Source: Chryseobacterium sp. (GTDB lineage: Bacteria; Bacteroidota; Bacteroidia; Flavobacteriales; Weeksellaceae). Taken from it: DNA of 30,124 nt. A program made the position numbers and the translations under genes. The DNA is taken from the NCBI GenBank assembly GCA_030146295.1, contig JASLCD010000027.1, positions 1-30,124 of the forward strand. Reading direction: 5' to 3'. The notes beneath the pieces are model-generated. The model saw only the letters and a program-made list of their open reading frames with translations. It had not been told where the DNA came from and searched no databases. Shown here one piece after another: positions 15,179-23,046 of this stretch. Position 1 is the stretch's first letter, and the number at the start of each line of letters is the position of its first letter.

Positions 15179-15652
15179 TTAGTTTTTAATATACTCTTTC
15201 CATTCCTCAAAACGGTGATCAATAACCTGTTTCATCAGGTCATAGTTTTCATAGGTATCTTCTATGTGGTAGAAGGTTTCGTACTGATAGTCTTTTTCCT
15301 CTGCTTTAGCATCAAAAATATTGACATAATCGTCTGCAAAAGAACTGTACCTGTTTCCGAAATCGGTATCGTCTGCATAATAATCCTTGGCAAAAAGATT
15401 CCCCAGTTCATTCAGGTCGTACTCAGAAAATTTTCCGTCGCAGGAATCCATAATGAATTCTGCACCAGTGATTTCTCTTCGTTTTACTTTTTCAATTTCC
15501 TCTTTAGCATCTTCTTTCAGTTCATCAGAAATCAGATCGTTCTGAATACACCAGTTCAGGAACATTCCTGTATGCGTTGCTCCGTTTTTCTGAGGAAGTC
15601 CCTCAGGAAAATCACCACCATAATGCCATGAAGCATCATCATATTTAGACAT
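15179..15652 (-). CDS. Small acidic conserved protein (tentatively DUF7832)
   Basis: Cytosolic protein of 157 residues, strongly acidic, opening MSKYDDASWHYGGDFPEGLP followed by GATHTGMFLNWCIQNDLISD. I recognise this opening from a widespread small bacterial family; the label DUF7832 is from memory and tentative. The rest is helical and rich in Asp, Glu and Tyr (AKDYYADDTDFGNRYSSFAD). No catalytic motif is evident. Proteins of this look are sometimes encoded beside polymorphic toxins as immunity-type proteins, but no toxin gene is present here. It is transcribed alone, divergent from cinA. Confidence 0.75.
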   Translation of the reverse strand: MSKYDDASWHYGGDFPEGLPQKNGATHTGMFLNWCIQNDLISDELKEDAKEEIEKVKRREITGAEFIMDSCDGKFSEYDLNELGNLFAKDYYADDTDFGNRYSSFADDYVNIFDAKAEEKDYQYETFYHIEDTYENYDLMKQVIDHRFEEWKEYIKN

Positions 15653-15766
15653 AATTTGTATTGTAATTTTAAATAAATTTCGTCAAAAATAGAAAAAATC
15701 AATTTATATTGCTGCAGCCACAGAATTTTCCGTCATTTGCATAGAATTTTTTTCAACAAAAAACAT

Positions 15767-17017
15767 ATGGAAAAAGCTGTTCTGATTACTATCGGAGATG
15801 AAATCCTTTCCGGAAATACGGTAGATACCAATTCTAATTTTATTGCTACTGAACTTAAAAATATAGGGATAAAAGTTACCCAGATTCTTACGATCTCAGA
15901 CGAAATTGAAACCATCAAAGAAGCACTGAAAGTTGCTTTTGAAACAGGTGACCTGGTCATTACAACAGGAGGGCTGGGGCCTACCAGAGATGATAAAACA
16001 AAAAAAGCACTGGCTGAGTTTTTCAATGATGAAATTGCTCTGGATGAGGTAACTTTCAACCATCTTAAAGGCTATATGGAAAGAAGAGGGCGTGCCGATA
16101 TTCTTGAGAGAAATAAAGAGCAGGCTTTTGTTCCTACCAAATCCATTGTTTTTCAGAATCATTACGGGACAGCACCATGCATGATGATGGAGCAGAACGG
16201 AAAATTGAGTTACAGCCTTCCGGGTGTTCCTTATGAGGTAAAACCTCTTATCAAAGATCAGATTATTCCTTATTTACAACAAAGATTCAGCCTTCGTTAT
16301 ATTCATACCAGAATTGTTTCTGTTGTAGGAATTCCTGAGAGTATCCTCGCAGACACCATTGAAGACTGGGAACTGGCCCTTCCGGAAAATATCTCTTTGT
16401 CTTATCTTCCCGTAGGAACCCGTGTAAAGCTTCGTCTGACAGCCTCCGGAGATAATGAGGAACAGCTGAAACAAAGAACAGAAGTGGAAATTGAGAAATT
16501 ACTTCCATTGGTAGAAGGACATGTGATTGCTGTATCTGAGGATAAAATCGAAAATATTCTGGCAGAAATGCTTACCGAAAGAAACTTGACAATCTCCACA
16601 GCAGAAAGCTGTACAGGAGGTGAACTGGCAAAAATGATCACTTCTGTTTCCGGCAGTTCAAAATATTTCCTTGGCGGGATGGTAGCCTACGCAACAGAAA
16701 AGAAGATTAAAATTTTAAATGTTTCAAGAGAAACGGTGGATCAGTTTACCGTGGTAAGCGAAGAGGTAGCCCGTGAAATGGCCAGAGGCTGCCAGGAATT
16801 GTTCGAAACCCATATTTCTCTTTCTACAACAGGTGTTGCCGGCCCCGGAAAAGGAGAAGATGGTAAAGATATAGGAACGGTCTACTACACGATCAGGATT
16901 AATGATAATGAAGTAACCTCCAAATTATATATGCCGCATCTGGAAAGAGTAGATTTCATGGATTTTGTTTCCCAAAAGGTAATTCAGGATCTTGTGAGCC
17001 TTCTTATCAATAGTTAA
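15767..17017 (+). CDS. cinA: CinA family nicotinamide-nucleotide amidohydrolase / competence-damage protein
   Basis: Two-domain cytosolic protein of 416 residues. The start is set at ATG 15767 (MEKAVLITIGDEILSG) because this is where family similarity begins; the open frame to 15737 adds ten odd residues. The N-terminal molybdopterin-binding-like (COG1058) domain shows TIGDEILSGNTVDTNS and VITTGGLGPTRDDKTKKALA. The C-terminal PncC-type domain shows STAESCTGGELAKMI with the catalytic-type Ser at about 281, then FLGGMVAYATEKK and STTGVAGPGKGEDGK. In characterised CinA proteins these domains hydrolyse ADP-ribose-like compounds and deamidate nicotinamide mononucleotide in pyridine nucleotide salvage. 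Its length is normal. It is followed by the fusion synthase gene after 90 AT-rich bases. Confidence 0.95.
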   Translation: MEKAVLITIGDEILSGNTVDTNSNFIATELKNIGIKVTQILTISDEIETIKEALKVAFETGDLVITTGGLGPTRDDKTKKALAEFFNDEIALDEVTFNHLKGYMERRGRADILERNKEQAFVPTKSIVFQNHYGTAPCMMMEQNGKLSYSLPGVPYEVKPLIKDQIIPYLQQRFSLRYIHTRIVSVVGIPESILADTIEDWELALPENISLSYLPVGTRVKLRLTASGDNEEQLKQRTEVEIEKLLPLVEGHVIAVSEDKIENILAEMLTERNLTISTAESCTGGELAKMITSVSGSSKYFLGGMVAYATEKKIKILNVSRETVDQFTVVSEEVAREMARGCQELFETHISLSTTGVAGPGKGEDGKDIGTVYYTIRINDNEVTSKLYMPHLERVDFMDFVSQKVIQDLVSLLINS

Positions 17018-17107
17018 ATGAAGATCTTTTCTTTTTAATTTTTTTTTAATTAATTTTAATATAGTTTTTCACACTTTTTGAAAACCATTCATTAAAATTT
17101 TAAAATC

Positions 17108-20100
17108 GTGGAAAATTCCAAACAGATTTTTCAGACCAACAGTAAGAAACGCTGGAAAAGTGTACAGTGGGGAAGCCGTATTTTTATCTTTGTAGGAATA
17201 CTCCTTTTGCTTGCTTTAGGGCTGATGATGACCCTGGACAGAAGTCCTAAAATCCCTTTTAAAGAGGATTATAAAGCTGTAATTACAGCTAACAAACCTT
17301 ACCTTCAGGAGAATAAAATTTCCAAAGAATATAAAGGTTTCAGAAGTTTCATTTCTGAAAAAAATATCCATACCAGTCTTGACAAAATTACAGAAGCAAG
17401 AGCCGAAAGATATAGAAATCAAAACCGGAACTGGGCGCAATTTCCCGGAGGTATCCGATCTGCATTTTATGTAGCCTGGGATCCACAATCACTGATGTCT
17501 CTGAAAAGAAATATCAGACATGTCAACCTTGTTTTTCCGGAATGGTTTTTCCTGGATCCTAAAACTGGAGACCTGAAAACCAATGTAGATCCTGAAGGGT
17601 ATAAAGTAATCAAAAGAACAGGGGTGGCAGCTATGCCGATGCTGAGCAACAACTCGGACAGAGAATTCCGTTCTGAGGGACTGGTAAAAGTTCTTAATGA
17701 TCCACAGAAAAGAACACACCTGATCCAAAATATCACCCAGCAATGTAAAAAATATCATTTCAAAGGAATCAATATTGACTTTGAGGATATGAATCTGGAT
17801 TCTGATGAAAACCTGATTGCCTTTATGAAAGAGCTTTCTGAAACCTTCAAAAAGAATCAATTATTGGTGACTATGGATATCATGACGGATAATGATGATT
17901 ATAATATCCCGAGACTGGATCCTTATGTAGACTACTTTGTACTGATGGCTTATGATGAATATTCCGCAGGAAGTGATGCAGGACCCGTTTCTTCTCAGAA
18001 ATGGATAGAGGAACAGACGGGTAAAATCGTAAAACAAACCGCTCCGCACAAAATTATTCTGGGGTTGGGAGCTTATGGATATGACTGGAGTTCCAACAAG
18101 GATGATAATACTTCTGTTACCTACATGCAGGCCATTACAAAAGCCAGTGCCAGCAAAGCTGTTATTGATTTTAATGATAATACCTTTAACTTAAATTATT
18201 CCTACACCGATTCTAAAAACTTCACACACACCGTATTTTTTAATGACGCCGCTTCTATTTTCAATACAATGCGTTTCTCCTCAGAATATCCTTTGGCAGG
18301 AACTGCGCTTTGGAGACTGGGAAGTGAAGACAGCAGAGTGTGGAATTTCTATGATAAAGATCTTACGTTTGCCGGCCTTTCCAAGCTGAATTTAAAAACG
18401 CTGGAAAATGTAAAAGGGCAGACCATGGTAGATTATATCGGAGACGGAGAAGTACTGGATGTTCTGAATACCCCTCATGACGGAAAAATAGCACTGGAAA
18501 TTGATCCTAAGGAAAAAATTATTACAGACGAAAATTATATTACCTATCCAAGTTCTTACGAAGTAAAAAAATACGGAAGTGCTCCGCAAAAAGAGCTCGT
18601 ACTTACTTTTGATGACGGTCCTGATGAAACATACACTCCGCAGGTGTTGGATGTACTGTCCAAATACCACGTTCCGGCAGCATTCTTCTTAGTAGGATTA
18701 AATGCAGAAAAAAACCTTCCGCTTGTAAAAAGAATTTACAGAGAAGGGCACGAGATAGGAAACCATACATTCACCCATGAAAATGTGGCGAAAGTAAGTC
18801 CGGAAAGAGCTTTGCTGGAAATGAAACTGACAAGACTACTGATTGAATGTATAACCGGACACAGTACCATTCTTTTCAGAGCACCATATAATGCCGATTC
18901 GGAGCCCACTACTTCGGAAGAGATTATTCCGGTAGCACTGGCAAGACAGCAGAATTATCTGGATATCGGAGAAAATATTGACCCGGAAGACTGGCAGCCC
19001 GGAATAAAAGCTGATGAGATCGTAAAACGGGTAATGGCTGGTATCAAACAGCAGAGAGGAAATATCATTCTTCTTCATGATGCCGGAGGTGATACCAGAG
19101 AAGAAACGGTAAAAGCATTGAAAATTCTGATTCCGACCCTTCAGAAACAAGGCTATCATTTTACAAATCTGACCAGTATTCTGCATAAAACAAGAAGCGA
19201 ACTGATGCCTGAAGTTCCGAAAACAAGATCTTATTATATCATGCAGCTGAACCTCGTGTTAGCTACCGTGATCTATGGAGTAAGCCATTTTTTGGTGGCA
19301 TTATTTACTATTTTTATTGTTTTAGGGTTAATCAGACTATTGCTGATGGCTTACTGGGCCTTCAAGGAAAGAGAAAAAGAGAAAAAACTGAGTGAGTTCC
19401 CGGTTCTGGAGTCCTATCCGAAGGTTTCCATTATCGTACCTGCTTATAATGAAGAAGTGAACATTATTTCTTCCCTCCAGAACCTGTTGAAACAAACATA
19501 TCCGAATTTCGATATCATCATGGTAGATGACGGAAGTAAAGACTCTACGTATGAAAAAGCAAAAGCCGCTTTTCCCGATCATCCGAACCTGAAAATTTTC
19601 ACCAAAAGAAACGGAGGAAAAGCAACTGCCCTAAACTTCGGAATCTCAGAAACAGACGCAGAATATGTAGTATGTATTGATGCGGATACCAAACTGCAGC
19701 AGGATGCCGTAAAATATCTGATTGCAAGATTTTTAAATTCAGATCCGGAAGAAAAAATTGCTGCTGTAGCCGGAAATGTGAAAGTTGGAAACAAAGTCAA
19801 CTGGCTCACCAGATGGCAGGCTATAGAATATACAACAAGTCAGAATTTTGACAGACTGGCGTATGCTCACATCAATGCAATTACCGTAATTCCGGGAGCT
19901 ATCGGAGCATTCAAAAGATCTGTGATTATTGAGGCTGGTGGCTATTCATCCGATACTTTAGCAGAAGATTGTGATATTACTGTGAAAATATTGAAAGCAG
20001 GATATACGGTAGCCAATGAAAACAGAGCGGTTGCAGTAACAGAAGCTCCGGAGACCGTGAAACAGTTTTTAAAACAACGTTTCCGATGGACCTACGGAAT

Positions 20101-20506
20101 CATGCAGATGTTCTGGAAACAGAAACAGACTTTCCTTAACCCCAAATATAAAGGATTGGGACTTTGGGCAATGCCGAATATTTTATTATTCCAATATATT
20201 ATTCCATTTTTCTCACCGTTGGCAGATGTGATTATGTTCTTCGGAATTCTGTCCGGAAATGGAGATAAAATATTGACCTATTACCTGATCTTTCTTCTGG
20301 TGGATGCTTCTTTAGCATTAGTGGCATTCATCATACAGCGGGAAAAATTAACCAGTCTCCTGTATATTATTCCACAGAGATTCGGGTATAGATGGCTGAT
20401 GTATATTGTATTGTTTAAAAGTTTAAGAAAAGCATTGAAAGGCGAAATGCAGTCCTGGGGATTCCTGAAAAGAACCGGGAATGTAAAAGAGATAGCAACT
20501 TCTTAA
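17108..20506 (+). CDS. Three-domain membrane enzyme: GH18-type hydrolase, NodB deacetylase and GT2 polysaccharide synthase
   Basis: Single chain of 1132 residues with a GTG start. Order: a membrane helix (about 24-44); a GH18 domain with the acidic motif GINIDFEDM (D224, E226) and ILGLGAYGYDW; a NodB deacetylase with TFDDGPD (D502, D503), NHTFTH and FRAPY; a hydrophobic segment (about 715-750); a family-2 glycosyltransferase from 773 with VPAYNEE, DDGSKD (807-812), DAD (858-860), AED (952-954) and QRFRW (990-994); then several membrane helices. The first two domains should face the periplasm and the GT2 the cytosol. The set recalls PgaB (deacetylase plus hydrolase) and PgaC (synthase) of poly-N-acetylglucosamine production joined in one protein, so I infer synthesis, deacetylation and trimming of an exported beta-linked aminosugar polymer. 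The polymer is not proven. The gene appears to stand alone. Confidence 0.9.
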   Translation: MENSKQIFQTNSKKRWKSVQWGSRIFIFVGILLLLALGLMMTLDRSPKIPFKEDYKAVITANKPYLQENKISKEYKGFRSFISEKNIHTSLDKITEARAERYRNQNRNWAQFPGGIRSAFYVAWDPQSLMSLKRNIRHVNLVFPEWFFLDPKTGDLKTNVDPEGYKVIKRTGVAAMPMLSNNSDREFRSEGLVKVLNDPQKRTHLIQNITQQCKKYHFKGINIDFEDMNLDSDENLIAFMKELSETFKKNQLLVTMDIMTDNDDYNIPRLDPYVDYFVLMAYDEYSAGSDAGPVSSQKWIEEQTGKIVKQTAPHKIILGLGAYGYDWSSNKDDNTSVTYMQAITKASASKAVIDFNDNTFNLNYSYTDSKNFTHTVFFNDAASIFNTMRFSSEYPLAGTALWRLGSEDSRVWNFYDKDLTFAGLSKLNLKTLENVKGQTMVDYIGDGEVLDVLNTPHDGKIALEIDPKEKIITDENYITYPSSYEVKKYGSAPQKELVLTFDDGPDETYTPQVLDVLSKYHVPAAFFLVGLNAEKNLPLVKRIYREGHEIGNHTFTHENVAKVSPERALLEMKLTRLLIECITGHSTILFRAPYNADSEPTTSEEIIPVALARQQNYLDIGENIDPEDWQPGIKADEIVKRVMAGIKQQRGNIILLHDAGGDTREETVKALKILIPTLQKQGYHFTNLTSILHKTRSELMPEVPKTRSYYIMQLNLVLATVIYGVSHFLVALFTIFIVLGLIRLLLMAYWAFKEREKEKKLSEFPVLESYPKVSIIVPAYNEEVNIISSLQNLLKQTYPNFDIIMVDDGSKDSTYEKAKAAFPDHPNLKIFTKRNGGKATALNFGISETDAEYVVCIDADTKLQQDAVKYLIARFLNSDPEEKIAAVAGNVKVGNKVNWLTRWQAIEYTTSQNFDRLAYAHINAITVIPGAIGAFKRSVIIEAGGYSSDTLAEDCDITVKILKAGYTVANENRAVAVTEAPETVKQFLKQRFRWTYGIMQMFWKQKQTFLNPKYKGLGLWAMPNILLFQYIIPFFSPLADVIMFFGILSGNGDKILTYYLIFLLVDASLALVAFIIQREKLTSLLYIIPQRFGYRWLMYIVLFKSLRKALKGEMQSWGFLKRTGNVKEIATS

Positions 20507-20578
20507 GAAGCTGGAAGAATAAGGCTGGAAGTTATTGTATGATTGTCATACCTTCCGGCTTTCTTCTCCAAGCTTCCA
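20507..20578. terminator. Large imperfect inverted repeat after the fusion synthase gene
   Basis: The left arm (20507-20532, GAAGCTGGAAGAATAAGGCT...) is an imperfect reverse complement of the right arm (20551-20577, CCTTCCGGCTTTCTTCTCCA...), giving a stem of about 25 bp with a few mismatches and an 18-base loop. It starts directly after the stop codon and lacks a clear T tract, so it may be a terminator, an RNA-stabilising stem or a decayed repeat. Confidence 0.5.
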
Positions 20579-20617
20579 TCTTTTATAAATTCTTATCATG
20601 CTATGATGTTATTTGTT

Positions 20618-20625
20618 TAAATTTG
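20618..20625 (+). promoter_or_regulatory. Candidate -7 element of the first M13 peptidase gene
   Basis: TAAATTTG matches TAnnTTTG; start codon 60 bases further on. No clear -33 element is seen. Confidence 0.4.
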
Positions 20626-20685
20626 TTTCCTTGCAACGTAACAAATAAGAAATAAATCATACATATTCTAAAAATTGTTATCATA

Positions 20686-22743
20686 ATGAAAAAAATAACG
20701 CTTTCTTTGTTTTTAATAGCAGGGATCTGCACTCAGACTACGATGAGCGCACAAGCTAAAGCTGCTAAAGTAGCAGTGAACAACACAGACAAAGGTTTAG
20801 ACCTTAGCTTGATGGACACTTCGGTGCGTCCTCAGGATGATTTTTACAACTATGTGAGTGGAACTTGGATGAAAACTGCCAAAATTCCATCGGATAAACC
20901 AACTTGGGGAAGCTTCAACAAACTTGCTGAGGATACGGATAACAATTCCATGACAATCCTGAACTCTCTTCTGAAAGATAAATTTGCAGACGGAAGCGAA
21001 GGGAAAAAGATTCAGGATCTGTATGCTACTTACATGAACATGCAGAAGAGAAATGCAGACGGAATCAAACCTATCCAGGTAAATCTGAATAAAATTGATG
21101 CTATTAAAAATATGGCTGACCTTCAGACTTATCTTACATCTGTAACTAAAGAAGGTGAAAATGTTTTTTACGGATGGGGAGTTGATGCAGATCTTAAAGA
21201 CTCTAAAATGAATGCTGTCTATTTAGGAAATGCATCTTTAGGGCTAGGAAGAGATTACTATCAGAAAGTAAATGAAAAAAATACTGAAGCTATTGCTGAG
21301 TATCAGAAATATGTAGCTTCAATGCTGAAAGAATTAGGATACAAAAATGCTGATGAAGCAGCAAAAGGTATCGTTAACTATGAAAAAAGTATCGCAAACA
21401 CTTATCTGACGAATGAGCAGAGCCGTGATAATACCCTTCAGTACAACCCTCAGACGATGGCTGAGCTTTCAACTCTGGTAAAAGGTGTTGATATTCCTGC
21501 TTATCTTAAAAATGTAGGAGTAAGTACAGATAAAGTGATCATCAGTGAACTGGGATATTATAAAAACTTCGATAAACTTGTGAATGCTCAGAATCTTCCT
21601 GTAATCAAGGATTATCTGAAATTCCACATGATCAATGGAAGTGCTTCTTACCTGAGCGAAAAGCTTGGTGATATGAAGTTTGCTTTCTTCGGAAAATACC
21701 TGAGAGGTCAGCAGGAGCAAAGAGCTCTTAATAAAAGAGGATTTGAGCTGATCAACAGAAACCTGGGTGAAGCTTTCGGAAAATTATATGTTGAGAAATA
21801 CTTCCCGGCTGAAGCAAAAGCTCAGATGGTAGAATTAATTGACTATTTAAAGAAAAGTTTTGCCGTACACATCAATAACTTAGCTTGGATGTCTGCTACT
21901 ACCAAGGAAAAAGCAATGCAGAAACTGAACAAGTTTACAGTAAAAGTTGCTTATCCTGACAAGTGGAAAGACTATTCAAAACTCAATATCATTTCTGAAG
22001 CAAAAGGTGGAAACCTATATCAAAACCTTCAGAATATCGGTGAATGGCAGTACAATAAAGATCTTGCAAAAATTGGTAAGCCGGTTGATAAATCAGAGTG
22101 GGGAATGACTCCGCAAACGGTTAACGCTTACTATAACCCGGTAAACAACGAGATTGTATTCCCGGCAGCGATCCTTCAGCCGCCATTCTTTAACCCTAAA
22201 GCTGATGCAGCTGTAAACTTCGGAGGTATCGGTGCTGTTATCGGTCACGAAATGAGCCACGGGTTTGATGATTCAGGAGCTCAGTTTGATGCTGACGGTA
22301 ACTTAGTAGACTGGTGGACTCCGGAAGATAAAGCTAATTTTGAAAAAGCTACAAAAGCGCTTGCTTCTCAGTATGACAAATATGAGCCTGTAAAAGGAAC
22401 ATTTGTAAACGGTACTTTCACAAACGGTGAAAACATCGCTGACTTAGGAGGAGTAAACATCGCTTACGATGCGCTTCAGATGTATTTAAAAGATAAAGGA
22501 AATCCAGGGAAAATCAGTGGATTCTCTCAGGATCAGAGATTCTTCTTAAGCTGGGCAACGGTTTGGAGAACATTGTCAAGTGAAAAATACATGATCAATC
22601 AGGTGAAAACGGACCCGCACTCGCCGGGATATTTCAGAAGTTTTGGTCCTGTGATCAACGTGGATGCCTTCTATAAAGCATTTGACGTGAAGAAAGGAGA
22701 TAAATTATATAAAGCTCCGGAAGACAGAATCAAAATCTGGTAA
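20686..22743 (+). CDS. M13 family zinc metallopeptidase, secreted form
   Basis: Neprilysin/PepO-type endopeptidase of 685 residues. Signal peptide about 1-24 (ITLSLFLIAGICTQTTMSAQA), consistent with signal peptidase I cleavage. Peptidase_M13_N begins with LSLMDTSVRPQDDFYNYVSG. The catalytic domain has the zinc motif HEMSH (H521, E522, H525) and the third ligand in GENIADLGG (E582), preceded by NEIVFPAAILQPPFF and followed by TVWRTLSSEKYMINQVKTDPHSPG. It ends in the conserved tryptophan (RIKIW). All catalytic residues are present. It probably degrades or processes short peptides in the periplasm or outside the cell. A close paralogue lies directly downstream (23047), each with its own promoter-like element. 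Confidence 0.96.
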   Translation: MKKITLSLFLIAGICTQTTMSAQAKAAKVAVNNTDKGLDLSLMDTSVRPQDDFYNYVSGTWMKTAKIPSDKPTWGSFNKLAEDTDNNSMTILNSLLKDKFADGSEGKKIQDLYATYMNMQKRNADGIKPIQVNLNKIDAIKNMADLQTYLTSVTKEGENVFYGWGVDADLKDSKMNAVYLGNASLGLGRDYYQKVNEKNTEAIAEYQKYVASMLKELGYKNADEAAKGIVNYEKSIANTYLTNEQSRDNTLQYNPQTMAELSTLVKGVDIPAYLKNVGVSTDKVIISELGYYKNFDKLVNAQNLPVIKDYLKFHMINGSASYLSEKLGDMKFAFFGKYLRGQQEQRALNKRGFELINRNLGEAFGKLYVEKYFPAEAKAQMVELIDYLKKSFAVHINNLAWMSATTKEKAMQKLNKFTVKVAYPDKWKDYSKLNIISEAKGGNLYQNLQNIGEWQYNKDLAKIGKPVDKSEWGMTPQTVNAYYNPVNNEIVFPAAILQPPFFNPKADAAVNFGGIGAVIGHEMSHGFDDSGAQFDADGNLVDWWTPEDKANFEKATKALASQYDKYEPVKGTFVNGTFTNGENIADLGGVNIAYDALQMYLKDKGNPGKISGFSQDQRFFLSWATVWRTLSSEKYMINQVKTDPHSPGYFRSFGPVINVDAFYKAFDVKKGDKLYKAPEDRIKIW

Positions 22744-22752
22744 TAATAACAA

Positions 22753-22782
22753 CCGCTCAGTAATGAGCGGTTTTGTTTTTTT
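22753..22782 (+). terminator. Intrinsic terminator of the first M13 gene
   Basis: CCGCTCA (22753-22759), GTAA, TGAGCGG (22764-22770), then TTTTGTTTTTTT. It starts 10 bases after the stop. It closely resembles the lipA terminator. Confidence 0.92.
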
Positions 22783-22860
22783 AGGAGGCAGGGATTAGGT
22801 AGAAGATGAGAGGTAATAGGTAATAGGAATTAGGGATTGAAGGAGGAACTTAGAACTAAC

Positions 22861-22926
22861 GGCTTCCATCATTCCCTTCCACTGGAGGGGTGGCAAAAAT
22901 TTCAAGAATTTTTGACGGGGTGGTCT
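22861..22926. repeat. Dispersed palindromic intergenic element, copy 3
   Basis: GGCTTCCATCATTCCCTTCC, then ACTGGAGGGGTGGC, then AAAAATTTC-AA-GAATTTTTGAC and GGGGTGGTCTAT. It matches copy 1 over almost its whole length. As at copy 1, it lies downstream of a CCG(T/C)TCA-stem terminator and of GGGATTAGG-type sequence. The GGTAATAGG and GGAATTAGGG stretches at 22790-22840 form a degenerate A/G-rich tract with no gene. The 303 bases between the two M13 genes hold only this, the terminator and the promoter. Confidence 0.75.
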
Positions 22927-23006
22927 ATTAACTTTAAACATTAACCCCTAAATTCTCAATCTTCACTTATATATTAATATCATTCATCACATATCATTAA
23001 AGTTTG

Positions 23007-23023
23007 TATATTTGATAAGTTTG
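23007..23023 (+). promoter_or_regulatory. Candidate promoter of the second M13 gene
   Basis: Two overlapping-register -7 candidates, TATATTTG (23007-23014) and TAAGTTTG (23016-23023), both full TAnnTTTG matches; start codon at 23047. Which one is used cannot be told. Confidence 0.5.
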
Positions 23024-23046
23024 TGTAAAATCAAAAATTATCTTTA

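Noticed and set aside
15158..15631. 157-residue rightward open frame opposite the small acidic protein
   Set aside because: It is the antisense of a gene with clear family signature and starts inside the terminator hairpin; rich in Ile/Phe/Val as expected of such shadows.
21661..21672. GCTTGGTGAT inside the first M13 gene as a regulator site
   Set aside because: Single near-match within coding sequence without a paired repeat.
22785..22850. Tandem-like GGTAATAGG/GGAATTAGGG stretches as a CRISPR or ordered direct-repeat array
   Set aside because: Units are short, degenerate and irregularly spaced; there are no spacers or cas genes.
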